From Candidatus Neomicrothrix sp. UBA881 (GTDB taxonomy: Bacteria > Actinomycetota > Acidimicrobiia > Acidimicrobiales > MedAcidi-G1), in contig DBFL01000054.1 in assembly GCA_002294285.1 (NCBI GenBank), positions 1-12,763 on the forward strand: a stretch of DNA of 12,763 bases. Direction: 5' to 3'. Position numbers and translations under genes: made by a program. The notes below the pieces were generated by a model. It was not told the origin of the DNA. It saw only the letters and a list, made by a program, of their open reading frames with translations, and did no database searches. Numbering within the stretch: position 1 is the stretch's first letter; every line of letters starts with the position of its first letter. Below are positions 7,441-12,763 of this stretch, in pieces.

Positions 7441-8307
7441 TCAAACCTGTGTTTCACAAAAGAAAGTCCAACGTCCTTTGTGCTTTACCTTTTGCACAGG
7501 TTTTTTGCTTGTCGGGCTGAAAAGACCTTCCCTGCCATAGACCGCTAAATGTTCAGCAAAACCACCGGGTTCGCCAAAGACGTCTAAAAACTCTCTTTCT
7601 TCTATAGAAGTACCGCGATATTTAACTGCTTCAACTATTACTTCGACTATCGAACGATAGAGTCTCCTGACTTCTTGGATTGATAGGGAATCACTTTGTC
7701 TGTCATGTCTTAATCCTGCGTGAAATAAAATTTCATCACTGTAAATGTCACCAACGCCTACTACCACTGACTCATCAAACAAGAGTGACTTTAGGTCAGT
7801 GGATTCTCCTTCTCTTAGAACTCTCTTAGCGAATTCTGTCCACGGTTCTGGTTCTAAAGCAGGATCCATTCCCAACAATTTGAACTCTGGGAATTTTTCT
7901 TCTACGAATTCTGGATCCTGTAGTTCCTCTAAGGAAAAAACACTAACTTTCGTATCTTCTTTGGCATCTATGATTCGTAGTTGACCTCCTACTGTGAACG
8001 TGATTTGCATAACCGTGTCTTTATCTGTCTTATCTTTTGTGGCGTGCCTTCTTATCGACGCTCCTGTTCCGAGTTTTATAAACAGTATTTTTTTCTTGTC
8101 TAGTTCTGTGAAAATGTGGAGACCTTTTCTCTCCACTAAACCCAATTTGGTTCCTACTATTTCTGAATTAAAAGCTTTTTTATTTTTAAAACCTTCAACA
8201 ATAGACATTGAAGAAACTTCAACTGATTTAATCTTCTTTCCTGCTATTTCACGGTCAAGGTCCCGGCGAATCGTTTCGATTTCTGGGAGTTCTAAAGGGA
8301 GAGTCAC
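7441..8307 (-). CDS. Fpg/MutM-fold protein lacking canonical catalytic residues and zinc finger
   Basis: This is the positional and structural homologue of formamidopyrimidine-DNA glycosylase, which excises 8-oxoguanine. The overall fold is recognisable: N-terminal LELPEIETIRRDL (5-17), H2TH segment VVVGVGDIYSDEILFHAGL (181-199), RGTS and FGEPGGF motifs, and the C-terminal GRWTFFC hairpin (278-284). The residues that do the chemistry are changed: catalytic Pro1 is Leu5 in an N-terminus extended by three residues, Lys57 is Leu63, the GNIY asparagine is Asp187, the DPRRFG loop reads DAKEDTK, the HLGMSGS methionine is Thr81, and three zinc-ligand cysteines are Ser264, Ser267 and Gln287. Glu6, Glu9 and Arg279 persist. 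The GTG start overlaps the rnc stop by 4 nt (GTGA) and has an AAGGGGAAG ribosome-binding site, so translation is coupled and the start is firm. The intact frame argues against a pseudogene. Function is unknown; enzymatic activity is doubtful. Confidence 0.9.
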   Translation of the reverse strand: MTLPLELPEIETIRRDLDREIAGKKIKSVEVSSMSIVEGFKNKKAFNSEIVGTKLGLVERKGLHIFTELDKKKILFIKLGTGASIRRHATKDKTDKDTVMQITFTVGGQLRIIDAKEDTKVSVFSLEELQDPEFVEEKFPEFKLLGMDPALEPEPWTEFAKRVLREGESTDLKSLLFDESVVVGVGDIYSDEILFHAGLRHDRQSDSLSIQEVRRLYRSIVEVIVEAVKYRGTSIEEREFLDVFGEPGGFAEHLAVYGREGLFSPTSKKPVQKVKHKGRWTFFCETQV

Positions 8308-9068
8308 TTTTCTTCCCCTTTCTCTTTGATTTCAAAAAAACTGTATGCAAGATTTGCAGCTGCCTGCTCCGCTTTCTTTTTAGAAGCTCCATAAGCAGGA
8401 CCAAAACTTTCGGCTCCTATTTTCACAGTTGCGAAAAAACTCTTCTCATGGTCGGGCCCGTCTGTTTCGATCAAATAAACAGGCGATGGCTCTGATATTT
8501 TCACCGTCAGCTCTTGCAAACGCGTTTTATAGTCAGTCGATCCCGGTTCTAATGCTGTCAAACTTATTTTGTCAGAAAATAGTCTCTCTACAATCAACTC
8601 TGCTTTATCTATCCCTCCATCAAGAAAAACTGCTCCCAGGAGAGCTTCAAAGGAATCTGCAAGAATGGATTCTTTTTGTCGACCTTCAGCTGATTCCTCA
8701 GCAGGACTTAATGCAAGCATTTCACCAAGATGAATTTCTCTAGCAACTTCTGCTAATGAATTTGAGCTGACTACATCAGATCGAATTTTTGCCAGATCTC
8801 CCTCTGGTTTATATGGGAAGTCGGTAAAAATCTTTTTTGCTATCAGTGTTCCCAAAACCGCATCTCCTAGAAATTCAAGTCGTTCATTTGAATCTCCTTC
8901 GTTTTCCGAACACCAAGATCTGTGTCTTAAGGCGTCAGAAAGTAACTCAAGATCAGTAAATCTATATCCGATATTTTCTTCGAGTTTCATCCGGATCTCT
9001 GCTTCAAAGATCGGTTGATTCCCGATTTTCGGGTTAGTTGAAACGAGAGACGACATAGTCAACGGCAT
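8304..9068 (-). CDS. rnc: Ribonuclease III
   Basis: RNase III cleaves double-stranded RNA in rRNA precursors and some mRNAs. The catalytic domain carries the signature NERLEFLGD with Glu62, Glu65 and Asp69, and LADSFEALLGA with Asp138 and Glu141, all metal-binding positions of the active enzyme. A double-stranded RNA-binding domain follows (about 178-245) ending in GASKKKAEQAAANLAY. At 254 residues the length is slightly above E. coli's. The ATG at 9068 makes a 35-nt overlap with acpP; ATG codons at 9056 and 8990 are possible alternatives, the last (MKLEENIGYRF) removing all overlap and still leaving a normal N-terminus. The start is therefore uncertain. The 3' end is translationally coupled to the fpg homologue. 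The acpP-rnc-fpg-smc order is the usual actinobacterial/Gram-positive arrangement. Confidence 0.96.
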   Translation of the reverse strand: MPLTMSSLVSTNPKIGNQPIFEAEIRMKLEENIGYRFTDLELLSDALRHRSWCSENEGDSNERLEFLGDAVLGTLIAKKIFTDFPYKPEGDLAKIRSDVVSSNSLAEVAREIHLGEMLALSPAEESAEGRQKESILADSFEALLGAVFLDGGIDKAELIVERLFSDKISLTALEPGSTDYKTRLQELTVKISEPSPVYLIETDGPDHEKSFFATVKIGAESFGPAYGASKKKAEQAAANLAYSFFEIKEKGEEK

Positions 9069-9324
9069 CTCGCACTGTTCTAAGGTCTTCTAGATCGTCA
9101 TCATCGATTCTGAAACCTACAGAACGTTCACTTAATTCCTCTTCTAAAGCTTCCACCAATTCGATTAACGCGAGTGAGTCTGCTCCGAGGTCATCCGCGA
9201 ATGCAGCTCCTTCTGCAATTCCAGCAGGATCTATTTCAAGAATGTCCGCTAAGCGTTCTCTTACTAGGTCTAAAACCTCATCACGTTCTATTGGTGCGCC
9301 TTCCATATGGGTTTCTGCAGGCAA
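9034..9324 (-). CDS. acpP: Acyl carrier protein
   Basis: ACP carries growing acyl chains on a phosphopantetheine arm during fatty-acid synthesis. The 96-residue acidic protein has the attachment motif GADSLALIELVEALE with Ser50 as the modified residue. Helix IV, DLRTVRDAVDYVV, is normal. There is a short extra stretch (about SERSVG) between helices II and III compared with typical ACPs. The start is TTG at 9324, chosen because AAGGAG (9335-9330) lies five bases upstream; the ATG at 9306 has no ribosome-binding site. A TTG start is surprising for a usually abundant protein. It follows plsX after 105 nt, the longest gap in this half of the window, and probably has its own promoter. No fabH, fabD or fabG lies between plsX and acpP. 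Confidence 0.95.
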   Translation of the reverse strand: MPAETHMEGAPIERDEVLDLVRERLADILEIDPAGIAEGAAFADDLGADSLALIELVEALEEELSERSVGFRIDDDDLEDLRTVRDAVDYVVSRFN

Positions 9325-9375
9325 ATGAGCTCCTTAGTTTCGGGCTGGTTTTCTTTCCAGCGTGAACTCATCCTA
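9325..9375 (-). promoter_or_regulatory. acpP leader: candidate -10, 5' hairpin and strong ribosome-binding site
   Basis: TAGGAT (9375-9370) is a plausible -10. Transcription starting seven bases after it (at 9363) would give a roughly 39-nt leader whose 5' end folds at once: GCTGG (9361-9357) pairs with CCAGC (9348-9344) across an eight-base A-rich loop. No T-run follows, so this is not a terminator. AAGGAG at 9335-9330 is then the Shine-Dalgarno for the TTG start. A 5'-terminal hairpin could stabilise the mRNA. The hairpin and ribosome-binding site are seen directly; the promoter is inferred, with no -35 visible. Confidence 0.4.
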
Positions 9376-9386
9376 GCCGAGTGTTG

Positions 9387-9397
9387 AGTTTTAAACT
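9387..9397. promoter_or_regulatory. Palindrome AGTTTTAAACT upstream of acpP
   Basis: A perfect 5+1+5 inverted repeat lies just upstream of the candidate acpP -10, where a regulator of lipid synthesis could bind. It does not match an operator I know, and such A+T-rich palindromes arise easily by chance. Confidence 0.2.
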
Positions 9398-9429
9398 TTA
9401 GTAGTTAAATATATTGAAATATAATGAAA

Positions 9430-10404
9430 CTATTTAAAAGATGATTGTAAGTTGTCGACTATGCCTGATTCTGACATCTCTGCTGCAACCTTGATTGCGT
9501 TTTCTATAGCTAGAGAGCCAGAGGATCCATGACTGATGATGCAGACACCTTTTACTCCAAGCAACATAGCTCCACCGTATGTATCAGGGTGAAAGATTTG
9601 TAATAGTTCATCAAACTCGGGACCTAGTGTCTCAAAAGCCGCTGTTGACTCTTTGGTTAAAGTCAATTTTTCAAGAATTGCTGAAAAAAGTGTTTTCATC
9701 GTCCCTTCGATTGTTTTCAGGGCAACATTTCCTGTGAAGCCGTCTGTTACTACCACATCAGCTGCATCAGTGAGAAGATCTCTTCCTTCTATGTTGCCGA
9801 TAAATGAACCTTCATTAAATTCAGCTTCAGAAAAAGTCTTGAAAGAATCTTTAATTAACGGACTGCCTTTACCTGGTTCTTCACCTATTGAAAGGAGGGC
9901 TACACGCGGTTTTTTGATGCCAAGTCTGTGCTGTGCGAAAACTGAACCCATTTGACCAAATTGAAGCAACCATTCTGCATTGCACTCGGCATTGGCTCCT
10001 GAGTCCAGCAAAACTGTCGGGGTTGTTCCCGGAGATGGAAGTAGAGTTGCAATTGCTGGACGTGCGATATTTTTTATGCGACCCATTCTCAATAGAGCAC
10101 TTGCCATTGTTGCCCCGGTGTTCCCAGCACTGACCATTGCGCTAGCCTTTCCGTCGCGCACTGCTTCTGCTGCTCTCACCAAAGAAGAGTCTTTCATCTG
10201 TCGAACACTTGATCCCGGTTCGGCATCCATTTCTATCACTTCTGAGGCTGGCATTACGGGAAGATCTGTTAAACCCTCCAGGACTTCAGGTCTTCCAACC
10301 AGAAGAACAGGTATCCCGTGATCTTCAACAGCTTTTTGAGCTCCGTCAATTATTTCATTCGGGGCGTTATCACCGCCCATGGCATCAACGGCAACAGGTA
10401 GCAA
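9430..10404 (-). CDS. plsX: Phosphate acyltransferase PlsX
   Basis: PlsX converts acyl-ACP and phosphate to acyl-phosphate, the donor for the first acylation of glycerol-3-phosphate by PlsY in membrane lipid synthesis. The 324-residue protein has the N-terminal VAVDAMGGDNAP motif, VSAGNTGATMA (about 91-101), LLDSGANAEC, LSIGEEPGKG, VVTDGFTGNVALKTIEG and the C-terminal YGGAMLLGVKGVCIISHG, all family hallmarks, so it should be active. It is a peripheral membrane enzyme. The start is TTG at 10404, supported by TTAGGGAA seven bases upstream and by the need for the first beta strand before DAMGGD; the ATG at codon 9 would delete it. It follows rpmF by 56 nt, and its product acpP, encoded next, supplies its substrate carrier. 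Confidence 0.97.
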   Translation of the reverse strand: MLPVAVDAMGGDNAPNEIIDGAQKAVEDHGIPVLLVGRPEVLEGLTDLPVMPASEVIEMDAEPGSSVRQMKDSSLVRAAEAVRDGKASAMVSAGNTGATMASALLRMGRIKNIARPAIATLLPSPGTTPTVLLDSGANAECNAEWLLQFGQMGSVFAQHRLGIKKPRVALLSIGEEPGKGSPLIKDSFKTFSEAEFNEGSFIGNIEGRDLLTDAADVVVTDGFTGNVALKTIEGTMKTLFSAILEKLTLTKESTAAFETLGPEFDELLQIFHPDTYGGAMLLGVKGVCIISHGSSGSLAIENAIKVAAEMSESGIVDNLQSSFK

Positions 10405-10410
10405 TCTAAA

Positions 10411-10418
10411 TTCCCTAA
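10411..10418 (-). promoter_or_regulatory. plsX: Shine-Dalgarno that fixes the plsX TTG start
   Basis: TTAGGGAA (10418-10411) lies seven bases before the TTG at 10404. No ATG or GTG in the right frame is closer, and the protein alignment needs this start. Confidence 0.7.
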
Positions 10419-10460
10419 CTCTTGATTAGTGCTGCAAAACCGCTGTCTAACTCGCGATTT

Positions 10461-10640
10461 TTAGTCAACATCAACGGCCTGCCTGCCGGCATACCAACCA
10501 CAATTTGAACAAATCCGATGGGGTCTCTTGATTGCCCCACAACGCGGGCAAAGACTTCTAGCTGATTGTCTTAAAGGCCACGCGGAGGCTCTCCTGCTTC
10601 TGCCTTTAGCTTTTGAGGTCTTTTTCTTTGGGACAGCCAT
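10461..10640 (-). CDS. rpmF: 50S ribosomal protein L32
   Basis: L32 is a small zinc-binding protein of the 50S subunit. The 59-residue product begins MAVPKKKTSKAKGRSRRAS, the canonical L32 N-terminus, followed by WPLRQSARSL and a four-cysteine zinc ribbon: Cys31 and Cys34 in CPRCG, Cys44 and Cys47 in CSNCGWYAGRQ. It ends in VDVD and a TAA stop. The zinc form (C+) is therefore retained, in contrast to the degenerate zinc finger of the fpg homologue in the same cluster. The ATG has an AAGGA ribosome-binding site nine bases upstream. The order yceD, rpmF, plsX is conserved in many bacteria; here rpmF is separated from yceD by 97 nt containing a hairpin. Confidence 0.98.
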   Translation of the reverse strand: MAVPKKKTSKAKGRSRRASAWPLRQSARSLCPRCGAIKRPHRICSNCGWYAGRQAVDVD

Positions 10641-10665
10641 TATTGCTTTTCCTTGGATTCTAATT

Positions 10666-10688
10666 TTTGTCCTACTTTTAGGAGCAAA
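10666..10688 (-). promoter_or_regulatory. Hairpin in the rpmF leader
   Basis: On the minus strand TTTG-C-TCCT (10688-10680) pairs with AGGACAAA (10673-10666) around a six-base loop, giving eight base pairs with a single bulged C. It ends about 25 nt before the rpmF start and has no long T-run after it, so it is more likely a leader structure or an mRNA processing site than a terminator. Role unknown. Confidence 0.35.
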
Positions 10689-10737
10689 CTTAGGCTAGCG
10701 CAACCGAAGGTGAACCGATACCAGTTTGAGAATTCAT

Positions 10738-11295
10738 TTAATTTATTCGACTTCTTGGTTCTTTTAGTCGGTCAAGAACGGCCCAGCGGGGATCGCCTTT
10801 TTGGTCTTCCTCAGAAGTGCTTTTATTTTCTGCAACTGGAAAATCCTCCGGTTTTGAACCTTTGCAATCAGAGTTGCATAGCGGAGAGAGAGGTAGAGCC
10901 AGGAGTGTAGCGTCTCTGATGAGGTGCTCTAGATTGAGATCAACTTCATCATAGAAATACACATCTGCTTTATTACTGGCTTCTGTTTCTTCATCTTTGA
11001 GATATTTGTCTTCTTGAACAAAACGTTCTTTTATCTCTAATTTCAAATCACCTTCGACGTCCTCAAGGCATCTTCTGCATTCACCTACCCAACTCGCATA
11101 AAGAAAGCCTTCTGCCTCTACTTCATTCCCTTTTAGTAGAAGACTTAAGGAAACCTCAACTTTCCCGTCGATAATTTTTGAAAGACCTACTTTAAGATCG
11201 TCGAGTTGAACCGTAATCGATATTTCTCTCGGTTTAGCTCCGCCACGACGAATCGCAGCAAAGGGTATTCGTAGGTTGTCTTTTTCGGGATTCAC
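10738..11295 (-). CDS. YceD/DUF177 family protein, 50S/rRNA-linked
   Basis: DUF177 proteins are almost always encoded next to rpmF and are thought to assist 23S rRNA or large-subunit maturation; the exact activity is not settled. The 185-residue protein has the family marks: an N-terminal beta-rich half, GECRRCLEDV (71-80) with Cys73 and Cys76, LLALPLSPLC near 131-140 with Cys140 and Cys144, and the C-terminal DPRWAVLDRL (168-177). Many relatives continue after the second Cys pair with a GLCxxCG-like stretch; here it reads GSKPEDF, so those cysteines are missing. The GTG start at 11295 overlaps the stop of the upstream gene by one base (TAGTG), indicating translational coupling. It stops 97 nt before rpmF. 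Confidence 0.92.
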   Translation of the reverse strand: MNPEKDNLRIPFAAIRRGGAKPREISITVQLDDLKVGLSKIIDGKVEVSLSLLLKGNEVEAEGFLYASWVGECRRCLEDVEGDLKLEIKERFVQEDKYLKDEETEASNKADVYFYDEVDLNLEHLIRDATLLALPLSPLCNSDCKGSKPEDFPVAENKSTSEEDQKGDPRWAVLDRLKEPRSRIN

Positions 11296-11909
11296 TAGAG
11301 GTCTGTGTCATCTTGGTCAAAAAGAAAAGCTTGAGAATGTGAATCTGAAGACTCTTTTGCTTCTGATTCCTCTATGTCCATTCTTTGTTTTTCTCGATCT
11401 AATTCTGTTTCCTGGAGGCGAAGACGGCCCGCGGAAACAGTGTCTTTTGTGGTTGCTAAAACTTTTTCAAAGCTCGCGAGTTTATGGTCGCAATACTCTT
11501 CAGTCTGTCTACGCATGCGCATTGTTTCTTCTCTTGCCGCTTCAATCATCTGTCGCGCTCTTGTCTCTGCGTTTCTAACGACTTCTGTTCTTTGCACGAG
11601 CCTTTCAGCTCTAGCCCTTGCGAGTTCGAGTATTTCATCTCCTTCTCGTCTAACTTTCGACAGGAATTCTTCTCTCTCTTTTAAAAGCCATCTGGCAGCC
11701 CTTACCTCTTCTGGGAGTCTTGAGATAGCCTCATCTACCATTGCTAGAAGTTCATCTTGATTAACCATCGAAGACGAAGACAGGGGCATTGGTCTAGCTG
11801 AAGCAACAAGCTCTCGTATTTGACGAAAAATAGCCTCCACCTGAGGTGGTCTGTAAGGGTCCGGAGTTGTTGGTGTCGGATCTGAAAAAACTGAGTCGTT
11901 CAAAATCAA
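11295..11909 (-). CDS. sepIVA: SepIVA-like coiled-coil septation protein
   Basis: This is the apparent counterpart of mycobacterial SepIVA, a DivIVA-like factor needed for septum formation and envelope organisation. The 204-residue protein is hydrophilic, has no membrane segment, and has a charged coiled coil from about 70 to 180. Landmarks shared with SepIVA are an N-terminal helix VEAIFRQIRELVASARPMP (24-42), LLAMVDEAISRLPEEVRAA (54-72) followed by LLKEREEFL, and EEYCDHKLASFEKVL (137-151) near the C-terminus. Its coiled coil is some 40 residues shorter than I recall for the mycobacterial protein. The neighbours agree: yceD lies directly downstream as in M. tuberculosis. The TTG start overlaps the coaD stop by four bases (TTGA); another TTG two codons on is possible. 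Automated tools may label it as an ATP synthase subunit b-like protein because of the coiled coil. Confidence 0.85.
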   Translation of the reverse strand: MILNDSVFSDPTPTTPDPYRPPQVEAIFRQIRELVASARPMPLSSSSMVNQDELLAMVDEAISRLPEEVRAARWLLKEREEFLSKVRREGDEILELARARAERLVQRTEVVRNAETRARQMIEAAREETMRMRRQTEEYCDHKLASFEKVLATTKDTVSAGRLRLQETELDREKQRMDIEESEAKESSDSHSQAFLFDQDDTDL

Positions 11910-12379
11910 AACTTTTCTTTTAGATGCTTCTGTACTAATTCAGGAACCATGTGAGAAACGTCTCCACCTAGTCTTATTACTTCACGAATAAGCCTTGAAG
12001 CCAAAAAAGAACTCCGTGAAGCTGATGGTAAGAAAAGGGTTTGCACTCCCGAAAGAGCAGTGTTCATTTGTGCCATTTGCAATTCTGATTCGAAATCAGA
12101 AACAGCTCTAAGGCCTTTGATTATGAAGTCTGCTCCTACTTCAGTTGCCAAATCAACTACCAAGCCGTTGAATTTAGTGGTTCTAACGTTGGGCAGATGT
12201 TTTAGGCTTTCTTCTATCAAATGCATTCGTTCTTCTAAATCGAACAATCCATCTCCCTTTGAAGGATTCACCAAAGCTGCGATGACTACTTCGTCAAAGA
12301 GACCGGATGCTGTTTCTGCAAGCTCAACGTGACCATTGTGTATAGGGTCAAAAGAACCTGGATACAAGACACAAGCCAT
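11906..12379 (-). CDS. coaD: Phosphopantetheine adenylyltransferase
   Basis: CoaD transfers AMP from ATP to 4'-phosphopantetheine, the penultimate step of coenzyme A synthesis. The 157-residue length is normal. Motifs seen: YPGSFDPIHNGH with the HxGH nucleotide-binding pair His14 and His17, Lys41 in NPSKGDG, FDLEERM (46-52), IIKGLRAVSDFE (86-97) and ELQMAQMN. The mid-section (NGLVVD, KGLR, QMAQMN) is distinctly actinobacterial. Two sites differ from the usual sequence: DFEYE reads DFESE (Ser98), and the ATP-phosphate-binding SFxSSSLxKEV reads SFLASRLIREV, so two of three serines are replaced. The ATG start has a GGGGG run nine bases upstream. Linkage to rsmD is widespread in bacteria. It overlaps the next gene by 4 nt. 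Confidence 0.96.
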   Translation of the reverse strand: MACVLYPGSFDPIHNGHVELAETASGLFDEVVIAALVNPSKGDGLFDLEERMHLIEESLKHLPNVRTTKFNGLVVDLATEVGADFIIKGLRAVSDFESELQMAQMNTALSGVQTLFLPSASRSSFLASRLIREVIRLGGDVSHMVPELVQKHLKEKF

Positions 12380-12436
12380 TTCAATACACCCCCTGGCATT
12401 TTCTGCCTGATCGTGGAAAAAAAACTATTAAGTGCA

Positions 12437-12763
12437 TCATTTTTTTAGGTTAATTATTACTACCACGCTACTCCCATACCGGCGAATGGAGTCAACATCC
12501 CATTTGAGACCTGGATCTATTTCCCTATTTGACTCTATTACTACAGTTTCAGGCTTCTTTTCAGCCACCAAATCAAGAAGTTCTGACCAACTTTCAAAAT
12601 CGTAAGGAGGATCTAAAAACACCAAGTCCCAAAAATCTGAACTCTTATGCAACCATTCCATAGAGTTTCCATTCACTATTTGCGCTTTTTTCTGGAATCC
12701 TGACTTTTCTATATTCTTTTTTACCAACTCCAAACTTTCCGGGAAGTTGTCAACAAATGTCGC
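12437..12763 (-). CDS. rsmD: 16S rRNA (guanine966-N2)-methyltransferase RsmD, C-terminal part
   Basis: RsmD methylates G966 of 16S rRNA using S-adenosylmethionine. The reading frame is open to the right edge, so only the last 108 residues are visible and the true start lies outside. The visible part begins ATFVDN, a strand of the Rossmann fold whose acidic residue contacts the cofactor ribose, then helix LELVKKNIEKSGF, and the catalytic motif LDPPYDF (residues 50-56 of the fragment). The pairing with coaD, 57 nt downstream, supports the assignment. The gap to coaD holds only a T-run and a 4-bp hairpin (GGCA/TGCC, 12395-12407), with no convincing terminator. Confidence 0.93.
   Translation of the reverse strand, partial: ATFVDNFPESLELVKKNIEKSGFQKKAQIVNGNSMEWLHKSSDFWDLVFLDPPYDFESWSELLDLVAEKKPETVVIESNREIDPGLKWDVDSIRRYGSSVVVIINLKK

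Noticed and set aside
7435..7443. In-frame Cys codon just after the fpg-homologue stop, which might restore the zinc finger by readthrough
   Set aside because: The spacing does not fit a CxxC pair, and the first two zinc cysteines are already serines, so a lost reading frame does not explain the degeneration.
10441..10460. Imperfect stem (AAATCGC/GCGGTTT) just after the rpmF stop, considered as a terminator
   Set aside because: It has a wobble pair, a ten-base loop and no T-run beyond three bases, and plsX follows closely.
10690..10737. 15-codon ORF starting directly after the yceD stop (TAAATG)
   Set aside because: Too short, no ribosome-binding site or known leader-peptide features; chance occurrence is likely.

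Overview
The window is a gene-dense bacterial chromosome segment. Fourteen protein-coding genes, two of them cut by the window edges, all lie on the minus strand and read from high to low coordinates. The gaps between them are at most 192 nt. I see no tRNA, rRNA, transposon, phage or CRISPR feature. The gene set and order (rsmD, coaD, a SepIVA-like coiled-coil gene, DUF177/yceD, rpmF, plsX, acpP, rnc, an fpg homologue, smc) match the actinobacterial core cluster; in Mycobacterium tuberculosis sepIVA, yceD, rnc, fpg, smc and ftsY are likewise consecutive. CoaD and S16 also resemble their mycobacterial counterparts closely. G+C content looks well below 50% by eye, so my best guess is a low-G+C, probably uncultured aquatic Actinomycetota, perhaps Acidimicrobiia. 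The phylum is fairly secure; the class is inference.

Layout in transcription order. (1) 12763-11295: partial rsmD (16S rRNA methyltransferase), coaD (coenzyme A synthesis) and a SepIVA-like septation protein. (2) 11295-9034: yceD, rpmF (ribosomal protein L32), plsX and acpP, which link ribosome assembly with phospholipid and fatty-acid synthesis; coenzyme A from coaD supplies the ACP phosphopantetheine. (3) 9068-3875: rnc, the fpg homologue and smc (RNA processing, a DNA-repair-fold protein, chromosome condensation). (4) 3796-596: an OmpR-type response regulator, a membrane histidine kinase and a membrane-anchored HtrA protease. This has the gene order of the mycobacterial mprA-mprB-pepD envelope-stress module and occupies the place where ftsY-ffh would be expected. 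(5) 403-1: rpsP (S16), whose acidic C-terminal tail contains a 15-bp tandem repeat and runs off the window.

The most notable observation is the fpg homologue at 7441-8307. It is open and sits at the normal fpg locus, but it has lost the catalytic N-terminal proline, the catalytic lysine, the conserved Asn of the H2TH motif, the base-displacing Met/Arg/Phe and three of four zinc-finger cysteines. It is probably a repurposed DNA-binding protein or a glycosylase with changed chemistry. A second pattern is regulatory: smc, the response regulator and htrA have poor or no Shine-Dalgarno sequence, and each carries TANNNT exactly six bases before the start codon, the geometry of leaderless promoters. 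By contrast plsX, acpP, rpmF, coaD and the fpg homologue have clear Shine-Dalgarno sequences. Eight of the thirteen genes with visible starts use GTG or TTG.
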